A stretch of DNA of 64,000 bases from Lachnoclostridium edouardi (GTDB lineage Bacteria; Bacillota; Clostridia; Lachnospirales; Lachnospiraceae): NCBI RefSeq assembly GCF_900240245.1, contig NZ_OESQ01000001.1, positions 469,725-533,724 of the forward strand, given 5' to 3'. Shown in pieces: positions 46,196-56,320 of this stretch; the first letter of the stretch is position 1; each line of letters starts with the position of its first letter. Position numbers and translations under genes: made by a program. The notes beneath the pieces were generated by a model. It did no database searches and was not told the origin of the DNA. It saw nothing but the letters and a program-made list of their open reading frames with translations.

Positions 46196-47470
46196 TTAAG
46201 CCTCGTCAATGGCTTTTCCAATATCATTTCTCATATATTTATTTTCAAAGTGAATCCACTGTACAGCATTGTAAGCGTTTTCTCTGGCCTTTTTCAAGTC
46301 CTCCCCTAAAGCAGTTACTCCCAGAACTCGTCCGCCGTTTGTCACAATCCTGCCTGCTTCGTCAAACTTTGTGCCTGCATGGAATACAAAATATCCTGAC
46401 TTATTCTCAAAATTTTCAAAGCCAGTAATAGGATATCCCTTCTCATAATGCTCCGGATATCCGTCTGAAGCCAGCACCACGCACACTGCCGCATTGTGGT
46501 CAAATTCCAGCTGTATCTGGTCCAGTTTCCCGTCCACACAAGCCTCAAATACTTCTACAATATCATTTTTCATTCTAGGCAGCACTACCTGAGTTTCAGG
46601 ATCTCCAAATCTGGCGTTATATTCCAGCACCTTAGGTCCTTCTTCTGTAAGCATCAGCCCAAAGAAAATAATTCCCTTAAAAGGACGTCCCTCTGCCTTC
46701 ATTGCGTCTACAGTTCTTTGATAAATATTTTCTCTGCAGAACTCATCTACTTGTTTTGTATAAAACGGACTTGGAGAAAATGTGCCCATTCCTCCTGTAT
46801 TCAGGCCTTGATCTCCATCCTTTGCTCTTTTGTGGTCCTGGGAGGAGGTCATAATGCGGATAGTGTTTCCATCTACAAATGACAGTACGGAAACTTCCCT
46901 TCCCACCATAAACTCTTCAATTACAATTTCATCGCCTGCAGAGCCGAATTGTTTATCCAGCATAAGGGTTTTTACCCCTTCTTTTGCTTCCTCTAAAGTA
47001 TTGCAGATCAGCACTCCCTTTCCCAGGGCAAGTCCGTCAGCTTTAAGGACAATCGGCATTTTTGCAGTTTCCAGGTAAGCCAGCGCCTCCTCAGGGGAGG
47101 TGAAATTTTCATATGCAGCAGTTGGAATATTATACTTCTTCATCAAATCCTTAGAAAAAGCCTTGGATCCCTCCAGAATCGCCGCATTTTTTCTGGGGCC
47201 GAACACTTTCAGGCCCTGACTTTCAAATATATCTACAACTCCGCCTACTAAAGGGTCATCCATGCCTACTACTGTCAGATCAATTTCCTTTTCCTTAGCA
47301 AACGCAGCCAGTTTTTCAAACTCCATTGCCCCTATATTTACGCACTCGGCATACTGGGAAATACCTGCGTTTCCGGGAGCGCAGTAAATTTTATCTACCT
47401 TTGGACTCTGCGCTACTTTCCAGGCAATAGCATGTTCTCTTCCGCCGCTTCCAATAATTAATACCTTCAT
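46196..47470 (-). CDS. purD: Phosphoribosylamine--glycine ligase
   Basis: A 424-residue ATP-grasp enzyme joining glycine to phosphoribosylamine, the second step of purine synthesis. Seen: IGSGGREHAIAWK at the N-terminus, GLALGKGV for ATP binding, NTGGMGTFSPSPFY, and EYNARFGDPETQ. Normal length. Last gene of purE-purM-purN-purD and ends at a terminator. Confidence 0.97.
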   Translation of the reverse strand: MKVLIIGSGGREHAIAWKVAQSPKVDKIYCAPGNAGISQYAECVNIGAMEFEKLAAFAKEKEIDLTVVGMDDPLVGGVVDIFESQGLKVFGPRKNAAILEGSKAFSKDLMKKYNIPTAAYENFTSPEEALAYLETAKMPIVLKADGLALGKGVLICNTLEEAKEGVKTLMLDKQFGSAGDEIVIEEFMVGREVSVLSFVDGNTIRIMTSSQDHKRAKDGDQGLNTGGMGTFSPSPFYTKQVDEFCRENIYQRTVDAMKAEGRPFKGIIFFGLMLTEEGPKVLEYNARFGDPETQVVLPRMKNDIVEVFEACVDGKLDQIQLEFDHNAAVCVVLASDGYPEHYEKGYPITGFENFENKSGYFVFHAGTKFDEAGRIVTNGGRVLGVTALGEDLKKARENAYNAVQWIHFENKYMRNDIGKAIDEA

Positions 47471-47479
47471 ATCCGCCTC

Positions 47480-48067
47480 CTATTGGTTTGCAATCATTTG
47501 AATCGCCTGAGGCAGAATTACCCATTCTGCCTGCTCCATCACACGTCTTTGAAGTATCTCAGGGGTATCTTTATCCAGCACCTCAACTGCTTTTTGAAGA
47601 ATAATCGGACCAGAATCCACTCCCTCGTCCACATAGTGAACAGTAGCTCCTGTTATCTTTACTCCTCTTTTTAAGGCCGCTTCATGCACCTTCAGCCCAT
47701 AATACCCAACCCCGCAGAAGGAAGGGATCAGTGAAGGATGAATATTAATAATCTTATTTCTATATTCTTTAATCATTTCTTCAGGAATGGTTACTAAAAA
47801 TCCGGCCAGCACAATTAAGTCCAGATGATATTCATTTACCTTATCCAAAAATGCCTGATTAAAAGCAGCTCTGTCAGAATAAGACTTAGGGGACAGGCAC
47901 ACTGCCTCAATATTATGGGCCTTTGCCCGCTCTAAAGCATAAGCCCCAGGATTATTGCTGATTACGACCTCCACCTTGGCATTTGTTATCCTGCCCTGAT
48001 CTATTGCATCTAAAATCGCCTGAAGATTCGTGCCTCCGCCTGAAACCATTACACCGATTCTCAGCAT
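47480..48067 (-). CDS. purN: Phosphoribosylglycinamide formyltransferase
   Basis: A 195-residue enzyme that transfers formyl from 10-formyl-THF to GAR in purine synthesis. Seen: [13 protein letters not shown] at the N-terminus, [10 protein letters not shown] with catalytic Asn and His, and [10 protein letters not shown] with the catalytic Asp. Overlaps purM by seven bases and sits ten bases before purD. Confidence 0.96.
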   Translation of the reverse strand: MLRIGVMVSGGGTNLQAILDAIDQGRITNAKVEVVISNNPGAYALERAKAHNIEAVCLSPKSYSDRAAFNQAFLDKVNEYHLDLIVLAGFLVTIPEEMIKEYRNKIINIHPSLIPSFCGVGYYGLKVHEAALKRGVKITGATVHYVDEGVDSGPIILQKAVEVLDKDTPEILQRRVMEQAEWVILPQAIQMIANQ

Positions 48068-49092
48068 AATGTCACTCCTTTTTCGCCTTCTTCCACTGCG
48101 CCGATTACATATGGAGTTTCGTCGGCAGCTTTAATCCCTTCCACTGCTTTTTCCACATCTGCAGGATCTACTGCTACAATCATGCCGATTCCCATATTGT
48201 AGGTATTATACATCATTTCTTCTTCAATCTGCCCCTTTTCTGCCATCAGACGGAAAATCGGAGGCACCTGATAGCTGTCTTTTTTAATGACAGCCCTTGT
48301 TCCCTCTTTCATCATACGAGGAACATTTTCATAGAAGCCGCCGCCTGTAATGTGGCTGCAGGCTTTAATCCTCACCCCTGCGTCCTTAATGGATTTAAGA
48401 GCTTTTACATAAATTTTTGTAGGAGCAATTAAGGCCTCTCCCAAAGTAGCGCCCAGCTCCTCATAATATGTATTAAGGCCCTCTTTTGTCATTTCCTTTT
48501 CAAATACCTTTCTTACAAGGGAAAATCCGTTGCTGTGAACGCCTGAGGAAGCCATTCCAATTAAAACGTCCCCAGCCTTTAAATCTTTTCCTGTAATCAG
48601 GTCCTTTTCATCTACAACGCCTACAGAAAATCCGGCTAAATCGTATTCATCCTCTGGATAAAAGCCAGGCATCTCCGCCGTCTCCCCGCCGATTAAGGCA
48701 GCTCCTGCCTGTTTGCAGCCTTCCGCCACACCGCCTACAATATCAGCGATTTTCTCAGGAAAATTTTTGCCGCAGGCAATATAATCCAGGAAAAATAATG
48801 GTTCTCCGCCTGCACATGCAATATCGTTTACACACATAGCTACACAGTCGATTCCCACTGTATTGTGCTTGTCCATAATAAACGCCAATTTCAGCTTTGT
48901 TCCCACTCCGTCTGTTCCGGATACTAAGGTTGGTTTCTCCATATCTTTAAATGCCGCCATGGAAAATGCTCCGGAAAATCCTCCGATGCCTCCTAAAACT
49001 TCAGGTCTCATAGTGGCCTGCACATGCTTTTTCATTAATTCAACTGACTTGTAACCTGCTTCAATATCTACTCCGGCTTTCTTGTAATCCAT
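48061..49092 (-). CDS. purM: Phosphoribosylformylglycinamidine cyclo-ligase
   Basis: A 343-residue AIR synthetase. Seen: [29 protein letters not shown] and [11 protein letters not shown], all typical PurM blocks. Normal length; overlaps purN. About 80 bases separate it from purE upstream. Confidence 0.97.
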   Translation of the reverse strand: MDYKKAGVDIEAGYKSVELMKKHVQATMRPEVLGGIGGFSGAFSMAAFKDMEKPTLVSGTDGVGTKLKLAFIMDKHNTVGIDCVAMCVNDIACAGGEPLFFLDYIACGKNFPEKIADIVGGVAEGCKQAGAALIGGETAEMPGFYPEDEYDLAGFSVGVVDEKDLITGKDLKAGDVLIGMASSGVHSNGFSLVRKVFEKEMTKEGLNTYYEELGATLGEALIAPTKIYVKALKSIKDAGVRIKACSHITGGGFYENVPRMMKEGTRAVIKKDSYQVPPIFRLMAEKGQIEEEMMYNTYNMGIGMIVAVDPADVEKAVEGIKAADETPYVIGAVEEGEKGVTLC

Positions 49093-49175
49093 TGTTCATC
49101 CTCCAATTTTTCCATGTAAACTTACATCCAGAATCAGGCATCCGCCTGATTATTTACGGCGCTTTTCTTCCTGAA

Positions 49176-49694
49176 TTACTTTTTCATCTGCTCCAGATAT
49201 GCCTTATATCCTATTTCATCCAGCTTCTCAGCCTTTTTCACAACATCATTTTTCATTTCTTCAGAATAATTTTTCAGCTTCTCTAATATCTCTCCATCTG
49301 ATGTGGCCAGAATCTTAGCCGCTAAAATACCTGCGTTTGCCCCGCCGTTAATCGCTACTGTTGCAACAGGAATTCCAGAGGGCATCTGCACGATAGAGTA
49401 CAGAGAATCAACGCCTCCCAAGTCAGAGGTTTTCATAGGAATGCCGATTACAGGCATTGGGAATAACGCCGCGCACATTCCAGGCAGATGAGCTGCCTTT
49501 CCGGCTCCGGCAATAATCACCTTAAAACCTTTACTTTCAGCAGATTTTGCATATTCAAAAAATACATCCGGCTCTCTGTGTGCAGAAATAACAGTCATTT
49601 CAAAATCAATTCCCAGCTTCTCCAAAATTGCCGCCGCCTGTGCCATTACAGGCATATCAGAATCACTTCCCATAACAATACCAACTTTTGCCAT
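49176..49694 (-). CDS. purE: N5-carboxyaminoimidazole ribonucleotide mutase
   Basis: A 172-residue class I PurE. GSDSDMPVM near 9-17, SAHREPD near 39-45 and GAGKAAHLPG are the family's active-site blocks. First gene of the cluster, transcribed from a TTGACT-N17-TATCAT promoter. No purK is in the window, and no purine riboswitch was seen upstream. Confidence 0.96.
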   Translation of the reverse strand: MAKVGIVMGSDSDMPVMAQAAAILEKLGIDFEMTVISAHREPDVFFEYAKSAESKGFKVIIAGAGKAAHLPGMCAALFPMPVIGIPMKTSDLGGVDSLYSIVQMPSGIPVATVAINGGANAGILAAKILATSDGEILEKLKNYSEEMKNDVVKKAEKLDEIGYKAYLEQMKK

Positions 49695-49773
49695 AGTATT
49701 CTCTCCTTTTCTTCTATTAGTTATTAATATTTTTTATAAATGTTTGAAATTGTTTTAAACTTACTTATTAATA

Positions 49774-49802
49774 ATGATACAAGGTTTTTACTTTTTAGTC
49801 AA
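49774..49802 (-). promoter_or_regulatory. Promoter of the pur cluster
   Basis: Minus strand TTGACT (complement of 49797-49802), 17-base spacer, TATCAT (complement of 49774-49779). Confidence 0.7.
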
Positions 49803-49829
49803 TATACGTTTTTACAAAAAATAACATAA

Positions 49830-51932
49830 CTAGCTATTCTTTTCTAAACCGGCAAAGGGCCTGTTTAACTCCTCCAGCCCCTCTGCCGCAAATCTGCCTT
49901 CTAAAATCACAGGAAGCTTTTCTCCGGAGCTTGTAACTGCATAAATAGAATCCAGCTCCCTATAGGGAATCGTAATATCTGTGTGGCAGCTGAAATAAGC
50001 TTTTCCAGGGTCCTCCTTCCTTAACAGAGAAATTTCATTATCCCTGGCAATTACTTCTTTTCCATTAGGATTATATACCGGAGAATCCTCGGCCCAGCTG
50101 TAGCATGTATCTCCCACGGCAAAATGGGGGCCCATTTTCTCCACAATTAAAATAGGCAGTTTTTCAATAATCCTAAATTTTTCAGCCATAGCATAAGCCA
50201 CAGTATTAGTCCCTACTGCAAACTCTCCCATAGGCAGCAAATTGTGGTTTTTCATAATAACCTGACGTATCAGGCCTTTATTTTCCTCAGGGTCAGAAAA
50301 GTTTTCACAGAAATAATCAGTTACCATTCCGTCCTTAAAAACCAGCTTCAGATTTTTAAACATAATGTCGCCAATATAAACGCTGCTAACGTGCAGAGTT
50401 CCATTTGTGCCTTTTAAAACAGGGGAGGTAAACACTTCCCCTAAAGGAATATTTACATCAGCCACACAATTTTCAAAATTAGTTTCCCTGTCAGGATTTT
50501 GAATCTGGTGGAGAGCCACTGTAATATTTGTACAGTTTTCCCCTCTTCCCTTAATTTCCACCTCCTTGGCCTGGTCTAAAATATCAATGATTTTCTGCTG
50601 AATCACTTTATATTTTTCATAATCTAAAGTATTAATTTCAATGGTTTCCTTAAAGATTTCCTTAAAATCTTTTCCGATTTCAGGCACAGGAAAAGCAATA
50701 ATTGTAAAGCTGGTTTCGTCTCCAGGCACATAATTCTGACTGATTCTCGCAGACTCCCCGGCCATGGCCACTGAAAGCTTTTCCTGCTTTTCAGTAAACT
50801 TTAAAGCTTCCTTTTTATTTACAGGAACAAATTCCTTCTGTCCAAAAGTCTCCACCACCGCAGGGCCTGCATACTTTTTCGCCAAGTCCTTATACTTTTC
50901 ATAGGCCACCTTAATCATATCCAGCTTCCTGTCCTTAAATGCCTTATTTAAGAAAATGCTGCTGTCAAATCTGTGGTCATAAACGTACTGCTTGTTAGGG
51001 CCCAAGCTAAAGTATCCTGCGTTTCTCCCCGGATTTTTATTAACTGCGCTTACTGGGCTTCTGTATAAAATCACTTTTAAGCCTAATGCTTCAAAATTCT
51101 CTATGGCTTTTTTTATCATTCTCTCAAAACCCAGCTCATAGCGAATCACTACTGTTTCCTTTTTAGAAAGGTCGCGGCCCATAACTTCAAAGCCTTTTCT
51201 GTATCCTTCTGTATATGTGTCCGCCATTTTGTCAATGGTTTCCTGGGGAAGGCTTCCTAAAAACTCTGCTGTTTTAAGCTCCTGGTCTGAAATATATTCT
51301 CCAAAATAATATAAATACCTGATGTCTGAAAAGTCCGCTTCCCTGATAATATCTGTTGCAAATGACAGGGAGGGGTCCAGACATTCCCTGATTCTGTAAA
51401 CTACTGTCTGGTCGCAGTAATCACTAATATGCCAGTATAAAGCTTCCTTAATATCCTGAACAGAGGGCAGACGTTTTTCCCAGGCCGCCATAGTAAATAA
51501 GCTGTAAACCTCCAAAAACAGCTCGTTATACGCCGCCATATCTTTTAATCTTCCCTCGTAGGCATAAACAATTTCCCCTCTCAGCTCTGCATATAAAAAT
51601 GACAGCAGCTGGCCATAGCCCTCTCCCAGCCGCTCTGCTGCAAAAGCCGGGTTTCCATAGCTATTTTCATAGTTTGCAGGCAAAATATCCTGGTAAAGAA
51701 TCTGATTTCTTTTTTCCAGCTCATTAAAAGTTTTATCCCCTGGCTTTTCAAGCTCCAGTTCATTAAAAAGATCTCCCAACATAACAAGAAATCCTGCCAC
51801 CTTTTGAAAATATTTACAAAAAGGCGCAGGAATTTCCTCCTCTGTCCGAATTTCTCTGATTCTGCTCATTGACAGCCAAAAGCGCTCTGACGCGCTTTCA
51901 TTTTCTTCTTTCATTAATTTTCTGTAATCCAC
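49830..51932 (-). CDS. M29-family aminopeptidase-like protein
   Basis: A 700-residue protein whose C-terminal half (about 350-700) matches M29 (thermophilic, AmpS/PepT-type) metallo-aminopeptidases: an early NIPLGEVFTSP block with a metal-ligand Glu, GEFAVGTNTVAYA, EKMGPHFAVGDTCYSWAED and CHTDITIPYRELD near the end. The N-terminal ~300 residues are helical, charged and not in standard M29 enzymes, which are about 400 residues long. Cytoplasmic. Four bases separate it from the upstream small membrane-protein gene, so it belongs to that unit. Confidence 0.8.
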   Translation of the reverse strand: MDYRKLMKEENESASERFWLSMSRIREIRTEEEIPAPFCKYFQKVAGFLVMLGDLFNELELEKPGDKTFNELEKRNQILYQDILPANYENSYGNPAFAAERLGEGYGQLLSFLYAELRGEIVYAYEGRLKDMAAYNELFLEVYSLFTMAAWEKRLPSVQDIKEALYWHISDYCDQTVVYRIRECLDPSLSFATDIIREADFSDIRYLYYFGEYISDQELKTAEFLGSLPQETIDKMADTYTEGYRKGFEVMGRDLSKKETVVIRYELGFERMIKKAIENFEALGLKVILYRSPVSAVNKNPGRNAGYFSLGPNKQYVYDHRFDSSIFLNKAFKDRKLDMIKVAYEKYKDLAKKYAGPAVVETFGQKEFVPVNKKEALKFTEKQEKLSVAMAGESARISQNYVPGDETSFTIIAFPVPEIGKDFKEIFKETIEINTLDYEKYKVIQQKIIDILDQAKEVEIKGRGENCTNITVALHQIQNPDRETNFENCVADVNIPLGEVFTSPVLKGTNGTLHVSSVYIGDIMFKNLKLVFKDGMVTDYFCENFSDPEENKGLIRQVIMKNHNLLPMGEFAVGTNTVAYAMAEKFRIIEKLPILIVEKMGPHFAVGDTCYSWAEDSPVYNPNGKEVIARDNEISLLRKEDPGKAYFSCHTDITIPYRELDSIYAVTSSGEKLPVILEGRFAAEGLEELNRPFAGLEKNS

Positions 51933-51936
51933 GTTT

Positions 51937-52260
51937 TCACCTCATAATTCCTGCAATAATCATACAAATCCAGAAAAGGACCCAAATACCTCCCAGCACT
52001 GCTCCTATTTTAGCCAGAATATAATTTTTTTCCTTTTCCAGAAAAGATCCCCAGCAGTACCAAAGGCCGAACAGGCTGACTACAAAACTGCACAGGCCAA
52101 AAGCTCCGGCGTTTAATCCGGCCTTCCCCTGGTAATAAATTCCTAAAATAATACCTGCAAGTCCCAGAATTGTAGCCGCCACGCACAGCCCTAAAGCCAT
52201 ATAGCTTCTTTTGGCTATAGGCTTTTTAATATAGGAAACTTTATTATTTCGCACTTTCAT
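51937..52260 (-). CDS. Small membrane protein, DUF6142-like
   Basis: A 107-residue protein with three hydrophobic segments (about 21-42, 50-71, 82-105) and a basic N-terminus. It resembles the DUF6142 group of Clostridia, without known function. It overlaps the VanZ-like gene by 17 bases and is followed by the M29 gene four bases later, so the three are probably one operon. Confidence 0.7.
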   Translation of the reverse strand: MKVRNNKVSYIKKPIAKRSYMALGLCVAATILGLAGIILGIYYQGKAGLNAGAFGLCSFVVSLFGLWYCWGSFLEKEKNYILAKIGAVLGGIWVLFWICMIIAGIMR

Positions 52261-52723
52261 AATGTTTCCTCCTTCTGATTCTTATGGTCTGAACAATTCT
52301 GTAGCATATATATCCAATCAAACCGCCTAGAGTATTTAAAAACAGGTCGTCTACGTCAAAACTGCCTACCTTCCATATCAGCTGAACAGTTTCTATAGAC
52401 AAACTGAGACAGAAGCACAAAAGCACTGTGTTGTACCATCGCCTGCTCCTTCTGCTGACAACCGGGAGGAAAAATCCTCCCGGCATAAAACCAATAACAT
52501 TTCCAAAAATATTCAGGAAAAATGCTTTCATCCCCAGCTGCTCTCTGTAAATATAAAATCTGCGGATTTCTTTAAACAGCTCCAGATTATATGCATACTC
52601 ATCCCTGGCCTCCGGCGACCTGCCAAAGGATTCGGCGAAAAACATTAAATATACAAGAAGAATCAAATAAAGAATCAGCAAAACCCAGCCTAATTTCTGT
52701 TTCTTCGTCGTATTTCTGATCAT
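52244..52723 (-). CDS. VanZ-like membrane protein
   Basis: A 159-residue protein with about four membrane helices and the VanZ signatures (NIFGNVIGFMPGGFFLPV, SLSIETVQLIWKVGSFDVDDLFLNTLGGLIGY). VanZ itself gives low-level teicoplanin resistance in enterococci, but most members have no known role and should not be read as resistance genes. Confidence 0.88.
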   Translation of the reverse strand: MIRNTTKKQKLGWVLLILYLILLVYLMFFAESFGRSPEARDEYAYNLELFKEIRRFYIYREQLGMKAFFLNIFGNVIGFMPGGFFLPVVSRRSRRWYNTVLLCFCLSLSIETVQLIWKVGSFDVDDLFLNTLGGLIGYICYRIVQTIRIRRRKHYESAK

Positions 52724-52741
52724 AAAAGCTCCGCTTCTGCT

Positions 52742-52891
52742 TTAAAATGTAATTTCAGATTTCCGGCGAAGAAGCACAGCGCCGCTGATAATCGCCATTA
52801 CCCCCACTGCTGCACCTGCCGCCAGTATTACTGAGCCGATTACAATGTTGCATACACCTACATTTCTCATTGTTTTATATATTTTTTCCAT
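52742..52891 (-). CDS. 49-residue single-span membrane microprotein
   Basis: ATG at 52891 with AGGAGTG before it, 49 codons. Begins MEKIYKTMRNVGVCN, then one long hydrophobic helix (about 12-42, Gly/Ala/Ile/Val-rich) and a basic tail LLRRKSEITF. Positive charges follow the helix. It starts ten bases after the pyrE stop, so it may be translated from the pyr message. No family known to me. Confidence 0.65.
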   Translation of the reverse strand: MEKIYKTMRNVGVCNIVIGSVILAAGAAVGVMAIISGAVLLRRKSEITF

Positions 52892-52900
52892 GAAACACTC

Positions 52901-53575
52901 CTATTTTACGCCATATTGCTCATAATATGCGCTAATTGCAGCCATCAGGCTGTCGTCAATAATAACTTTACCTTTGTACGCTCTATTGTAAAGGTGTTCC
53001 ACTACTTCCGCCATAGTTACAATAGCAGTTGTCTTAAATCCAAAGTTTTCCTGGATTTCTGTAAGAGCGGATTTTTCTCCCTGTCCCCGCTCCATTCTGT
53101 CCACAGAAACCACAAGTCCCATCACATCCACATTTCCCTGAGCGCGGATAATAGGCAAAGTTTCATTAATGGATGTTCCGGCAGTAGTAACGTCCTCAAT
53201 AATCACTACCTTATCCCCGTCGCTAATAGGACTTCCTAAAAGAATTCCCTTATCTCCGTGGTCCTTTACTTCTTTTCTGTTAGAGCAGTATTTAATATCT
53301 GCATCGTAGTGTTCGCTGAGAGCCATACTAGTAGCTACAGTTAAAGGAATTCCCTTATATGCAGGCCCAAACAGCACGTCAAAATCTGTTCCAAAGGTGC
53401 CTGCAATCGCCTTTGCATAATACTCTCCCAGCTTTCTCAGCTGAGCGCCTGTGCGGTAAAATCCTGTGTTTACAAAAAACGGGGTCCTTCTTCCGCTTTT
53501 TGTCACAAAATCGCCAAACTTCAGCACCTGACAGTCAATCATAAATTCAATAAATTCCTGCTTGTATTGTTCCAT
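52901..53575 (-). CDS. pyrE: Orotate phosphoribosyltransferase
   Basis: A 224-residue enzyme making OMP from orotate and PRPP. The PRPP loop VVIIEDVTTAGTS and the flexible-loop region YCSNRKEVKDHGDKG are present. Last classical gene of pyrF-pyrK-pyrD-pyrE, 22 bases after pyrD. Confidence 0.96.
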   Translation of the reverse strand: MEQYKQEFIEFMIDCQVLKFGDFVTKSGRRTPFFVNTGFYRTGAQLRKLGEYYAKAIAGTFGTDFDVLFGPAYKGIPLTVATSMALSEHYDADIKYCSNRKEVKDHGDKGILLGSPISDGDKVVIIEDVTTAGTSINETLPIIRAQGNVDVMGLVVSVDRMERGQGEKSALTEIQENFGFKTTAIVTMAEVVEHLYNRAYKGKVIIDDSLMAAISAYYEQYGVK

Positions 53576-53597
53576 TTTATTATCCTCAGCTTTCCGT

Positions 53598-54503
53598 CTA
53601 TTTTACAGCACCGATCAGGTCCTGAATATCTTCTGTATTATATTTTCTCATGTAATCTTCAATTCCCTTTACAATCTCCTCAGTAACATAAGGATTGTGG
53701 AAATTAGCTGTTCCCACAGAAACAGCCGTGGCTCCCGCCAAAATAAACTCAATGGCGTCCTCAGCCGTCATAATTCCCCCCATGCCGATTATTGGAAGTT
53801 TAACCGCATTTGCCACCTGATATACCATGCGCACAGCCACAGGCTTAATTGCAGGCCCTGACATGCCTCCTGTTTTGTTGGCAATGGCAAAGCTTCTTTT
53901 ATGAATATCTATTTTCATGCCTGTAATCGTATTAATCAGGGACAAAATATCGGCTCCTCCCGCCTCTGCAGCCTTAGCCATCTCCACAATATCTGTCACA
54001 TTAGGGCTAAGCTTCATAATAATAGGCTGGGCGGCGTGTTTCTTCACCTCTTTTGTAATTGCCTCTAAAGCTTTCGGCTCCTGTCCAAAGGCAATTCCCC
54101 CCTCTTTTACATTAGGGCAGGACACATTTATTTCTAAAAGAGCTGCCTTTGTGTCAGACAATCGTTCTACTACGTCAATATAATCCTCTGTAGTTTTGCC
54201 GCACACATTTACAATAATCTTTGTATCAAACTGCTCCAGATAAGGCATATCTCTTTCTAAGAAAACGTGGATTCCAGGATTCTGCAGGCCAATGGCATTC
54301 ATCATCCCGCCGTAAACCTCTGCAATTCTGGGAGTTGGGTTTCCCGACCAGGGCACATTTGCCACGCCTTTTGTCACAACTGCTCCCAGCTTATTTAAAT
54401 CCACCATTTCCCCATATTCCATACCAGAGCCAAAGGTGCCTGAAGCTGTCATTACAGGGTTTTTAAGTTCCACTCCTGCCAAGTTTACTTTTGTATTCAT
54501 CAC
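53598..54503 (-). CDS. pyrD: Dihydroorotate dehydrogenase, class 1B catalytic subunit
   Basis: A 301-residue FMN enzyme that oxidises dihydroorotate. The base Cys is in NVSCPNVKEGG, the mark of class 1; partner PyrK (class 1B, NAD+-linked) is encoded next to it with an ATGA overlap. Confidence 0.96.
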   Translation of the reverse strand: MMNTKVNLAGVELKNPVMTASGTFGSGMEYGEMVDLNKLGAVVTKGVANVPWSGNPTPRIAEVYGGMMNAIGLQNPGIHVFLERDMPYLEQFDTKIIVNVCGKTTEDYIDVVERLSDTKAALLEINVSCPNVKEGGIAFGQEPKALEAITKEVKKHAAQPIIMKLSPNVTDIVEMAKAAEAGGADILSLINTITGMKIDIHKRSFAIANKTGGMSGPAIKPVAVRMVYQVANAVKLPIIGMGGIMTAEDAIEFILAGATAVSVGTANFHNPYVTEEIVKGIEDYMRKYNTEDIQDLIGAVK

Positions 54504-55264
54504 AGCTCTACCTCCTGTGCTGCAAAGACAGGTCCGTCCTTGCAGATTCTCTTATTGTGCACATGGGTGTGGTGATCCACCTCTTTTGATTTACAGACAC
54601 ATGCCAGACAGGCTCCGATTCCGCAGGCCATTTTTTCTTCCAGCGAAATGTAGCACTCTATTCCTTTTTCCTCTGCATATGCTTTAATGGCGCGAAGCAT
54701 AGGAGTTGGACCGCAGGCGTAAATAATATCTGCCTCCAGGCCGTTTTCTCTGACAGCATCCAAAACATTGCCTTTTGTTCCTGCGCTTCCGTCCTCTGTG
54801 GCAACATAAACCTGACCGTAGGGAGCGAATTCCTCATTTAAAAATAATACGTCTCTGTATCCCAACACCATAGTTTTTTCACAGTCCAGATTTCTGGCCA
54901 GCTCTAGCATTGGAGGGATGCCGATTCCGCCGCCGATTAAAAATGCCTTTTTTTGTTTTAAAGGAAATCCGTTGCCTAAAGGCCCCATAATACTTACCTC
55001 TTCACCGGCCTTGTACTTGGAAAACTCTTCTGTTCCTCCCCCCACTACACGGTATACAATCCGCAGGCAGCCCTGGTCCTTCTCTACCTGGCAGATGCTG
55101 ATAGGTCTTGGAAGCAGCTTGCTTTTATCCTTTGTATACACAGAAATAAACTGTCCCGGAACTACTTTTTCTGCAATCCCAGGGGCTTTCAGCCACATGC
55201 TGAACACATCCTCTGTCAGCTGTTCCTGGCTTTTCACTTCTGCCATGATTTTTACCTGTGCCAT
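54500..55264 (-). CDS. pyrK: Dihydroorotate dehydrogenase electron-transfer subunit
   Basis: A 254-residue FAD/[2Fe-2S] protein passing electrons from PyrD to NAD+. Ferredoxin-reductase fold with PRPISI for FAD, GGGIGIPP for NAD, and the C-terminal cluster ligands in CGIGACLACVC and a later Cys in RICKDGP. Lies between pyrF and pyrD in the operon. Confidence 0.96.
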   Translation of the reverse strand: MAQVKIMAEVKSQEQLTEDVFSMWLKAPGIAEKVVPGQFISVYTKDKSKLLPRPISICQVEKDQGCLRIVYRVVGGGTEEFSKYKAGEEVSIMGPLGNGFPLKQKKAFLIGGGIGIPPMLELARNLDCEKTMVLGYRDVLFLNEEFAPYGQVYVATEDGSAGTKGNVLDAVRENGLEADIIYACGPTPMLRAIKAYAEEKGIECYISLEEKMACGIGACLACVCKSKEVDHHTHVHNKRICKDGPVFAAQEVEL

Positions 55265-55273
55265 GATTCCCTC

Positions 55274-56191
55274 CTATAGTACCCTGCTAATATCTGCAAC
55301 CATGTCAACAACTGCCTGTCTGGAGGCCTCTCCAAAGTGCTCCGGGCCAAACTTGTCGTAAGGAGCTTTCTTATAAGCTGCAATAATTCCTCTGGAGGAA
55401 TTTACAATAGCTCCCAGTCCGTCCTCATTAAAGCAGTATTTTAAGTCCTCGGCAGTGCCTCCCTGCGCTCCGTATCCCGGAACCAGGAAATATGTATTAG
55501 GCATAAGCTTTCTCAGCACCCTGCTCATCTCCGGGTAAGTGGCGCCTACAACGGCTCCCACATTGCTGTAGTTTCCCTCCATCACTTCAGAGCCCCACGC
55601 AACCACCTTTTCTGCCACCAGCTGATATAAAGGCTTTCCGTCTATTAACTGATCCTGAAACTCTCCGCTGGATGGATTAGAGGTTTTCACCAGCACAAAA
55701 ATGCCTTTATCGCTTTCCTTACATACATCCACAAAAGGCTTTACTCCGTCAGTTCCCAAATATGGGTTTACTGTAAGCATGTCTGTGTGAAAGCCTAACA
55801 GAGTTTTAGAGCCTACCTGAACAGTTCCCAAGTGACCTACAGCGTAAGCTGCAGATGTAGAGCCAATATCTCCTCTTTTTGCATCTCCAATTACAATTAA
55901 GCCCTTTTCCTGGCAGTAATCAACAGTCTTCTTATAAGCCATTAAGCCTTCGATGCCAAACTGCTCATACATGGCAATCTGAGGCTTTACAGCTGGAATT
56001 AAGTCATAAGTACAATCAATAATCTCTTTATTAAACTGCCAGATTGCCTCTGCAGCTCCCTCCAGAGTCTCTCCAAACTCACGGAAAGCCTTTGCTGTCA
56101 CCTGCTCCGGAATATAGCCAAGCATTGGGTCCAGTCCTACGCAGACAGGAGCTTTTGTTTTTTCAATCTTCTGTATTAATTGGTTAATCAT
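55274..56191 (-). CDS. pyrF: Orotidine 5'-phosphate decarboxylase (long form)
   Basis: A 305-residue OMP decarboxylase of the long type common in Clostridia and actinobacteria. GLDPML near the N-terminus, and catalytic DAKRGDIGSTSAAYA near 104-118. First gene of the pyr group with its own promoter. pyrB, pyrC and car genes are not in the window, and no PyrR attenuator was seen. Confidence 0.96.
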   Translation of the reverse strand: MINQLIQKIEKTKAPVCVGLDPMLGYIPEQVTAKAFREFGETLEGAAEAIWQFNKEIIDCTYDLIPAVKPQIAMYEQFGIEGLMAYKKTVDYCQEKGLIVIGDAKRGDIGSTSAAYAVGHLGTVQVGSKTLLGFHTDMLTVNPYLGTDGVKPFVDVCKESDKGIFVLVKTSNPSSGEFQDQLIDGKPLYQLVAEKVVAWGSEVMEGNYSNVGAVVGATYPEMSRVLRKLMPNTYFLVPGYGAQGGTAEDLKYCFNEDGLGAIVNSSRGIIAAYKKAPYDKFGPEHFGEASRQAVVDMVADISRVL

Positions 56192-56242
56192 GGCAACCTC
56201 CTTGATTTTCTCAATGATTTTCTTTCGTTCATATTCTTTCCC

Positions 56243-56271
56243 ATTCTAGCATATCTTCCCCCCTGTTTCAA
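56243..56271 (-). promoter_or_regulatory. Promoter of the pyrFKDE operon
   Basis: Minus strand TTGAAA (complement of 56266-56271), 17-base spacer, TAGAAT (complement of 56243-56248), then AAGGAGG before the pyrF start. Confidence 0.72.
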
Positions 56272-56320
56272 GCCTTTAAAAAGTGTGCGCCTGGGGGGCA
56301 TCAGAAGTTTCCTATGTATC

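Noticed and set aside
49695..49829. Purine riboswitch or PurR box before purE
   Set aside because: The leader is short and AT-rich with no aptamer core and no clear PurR box.
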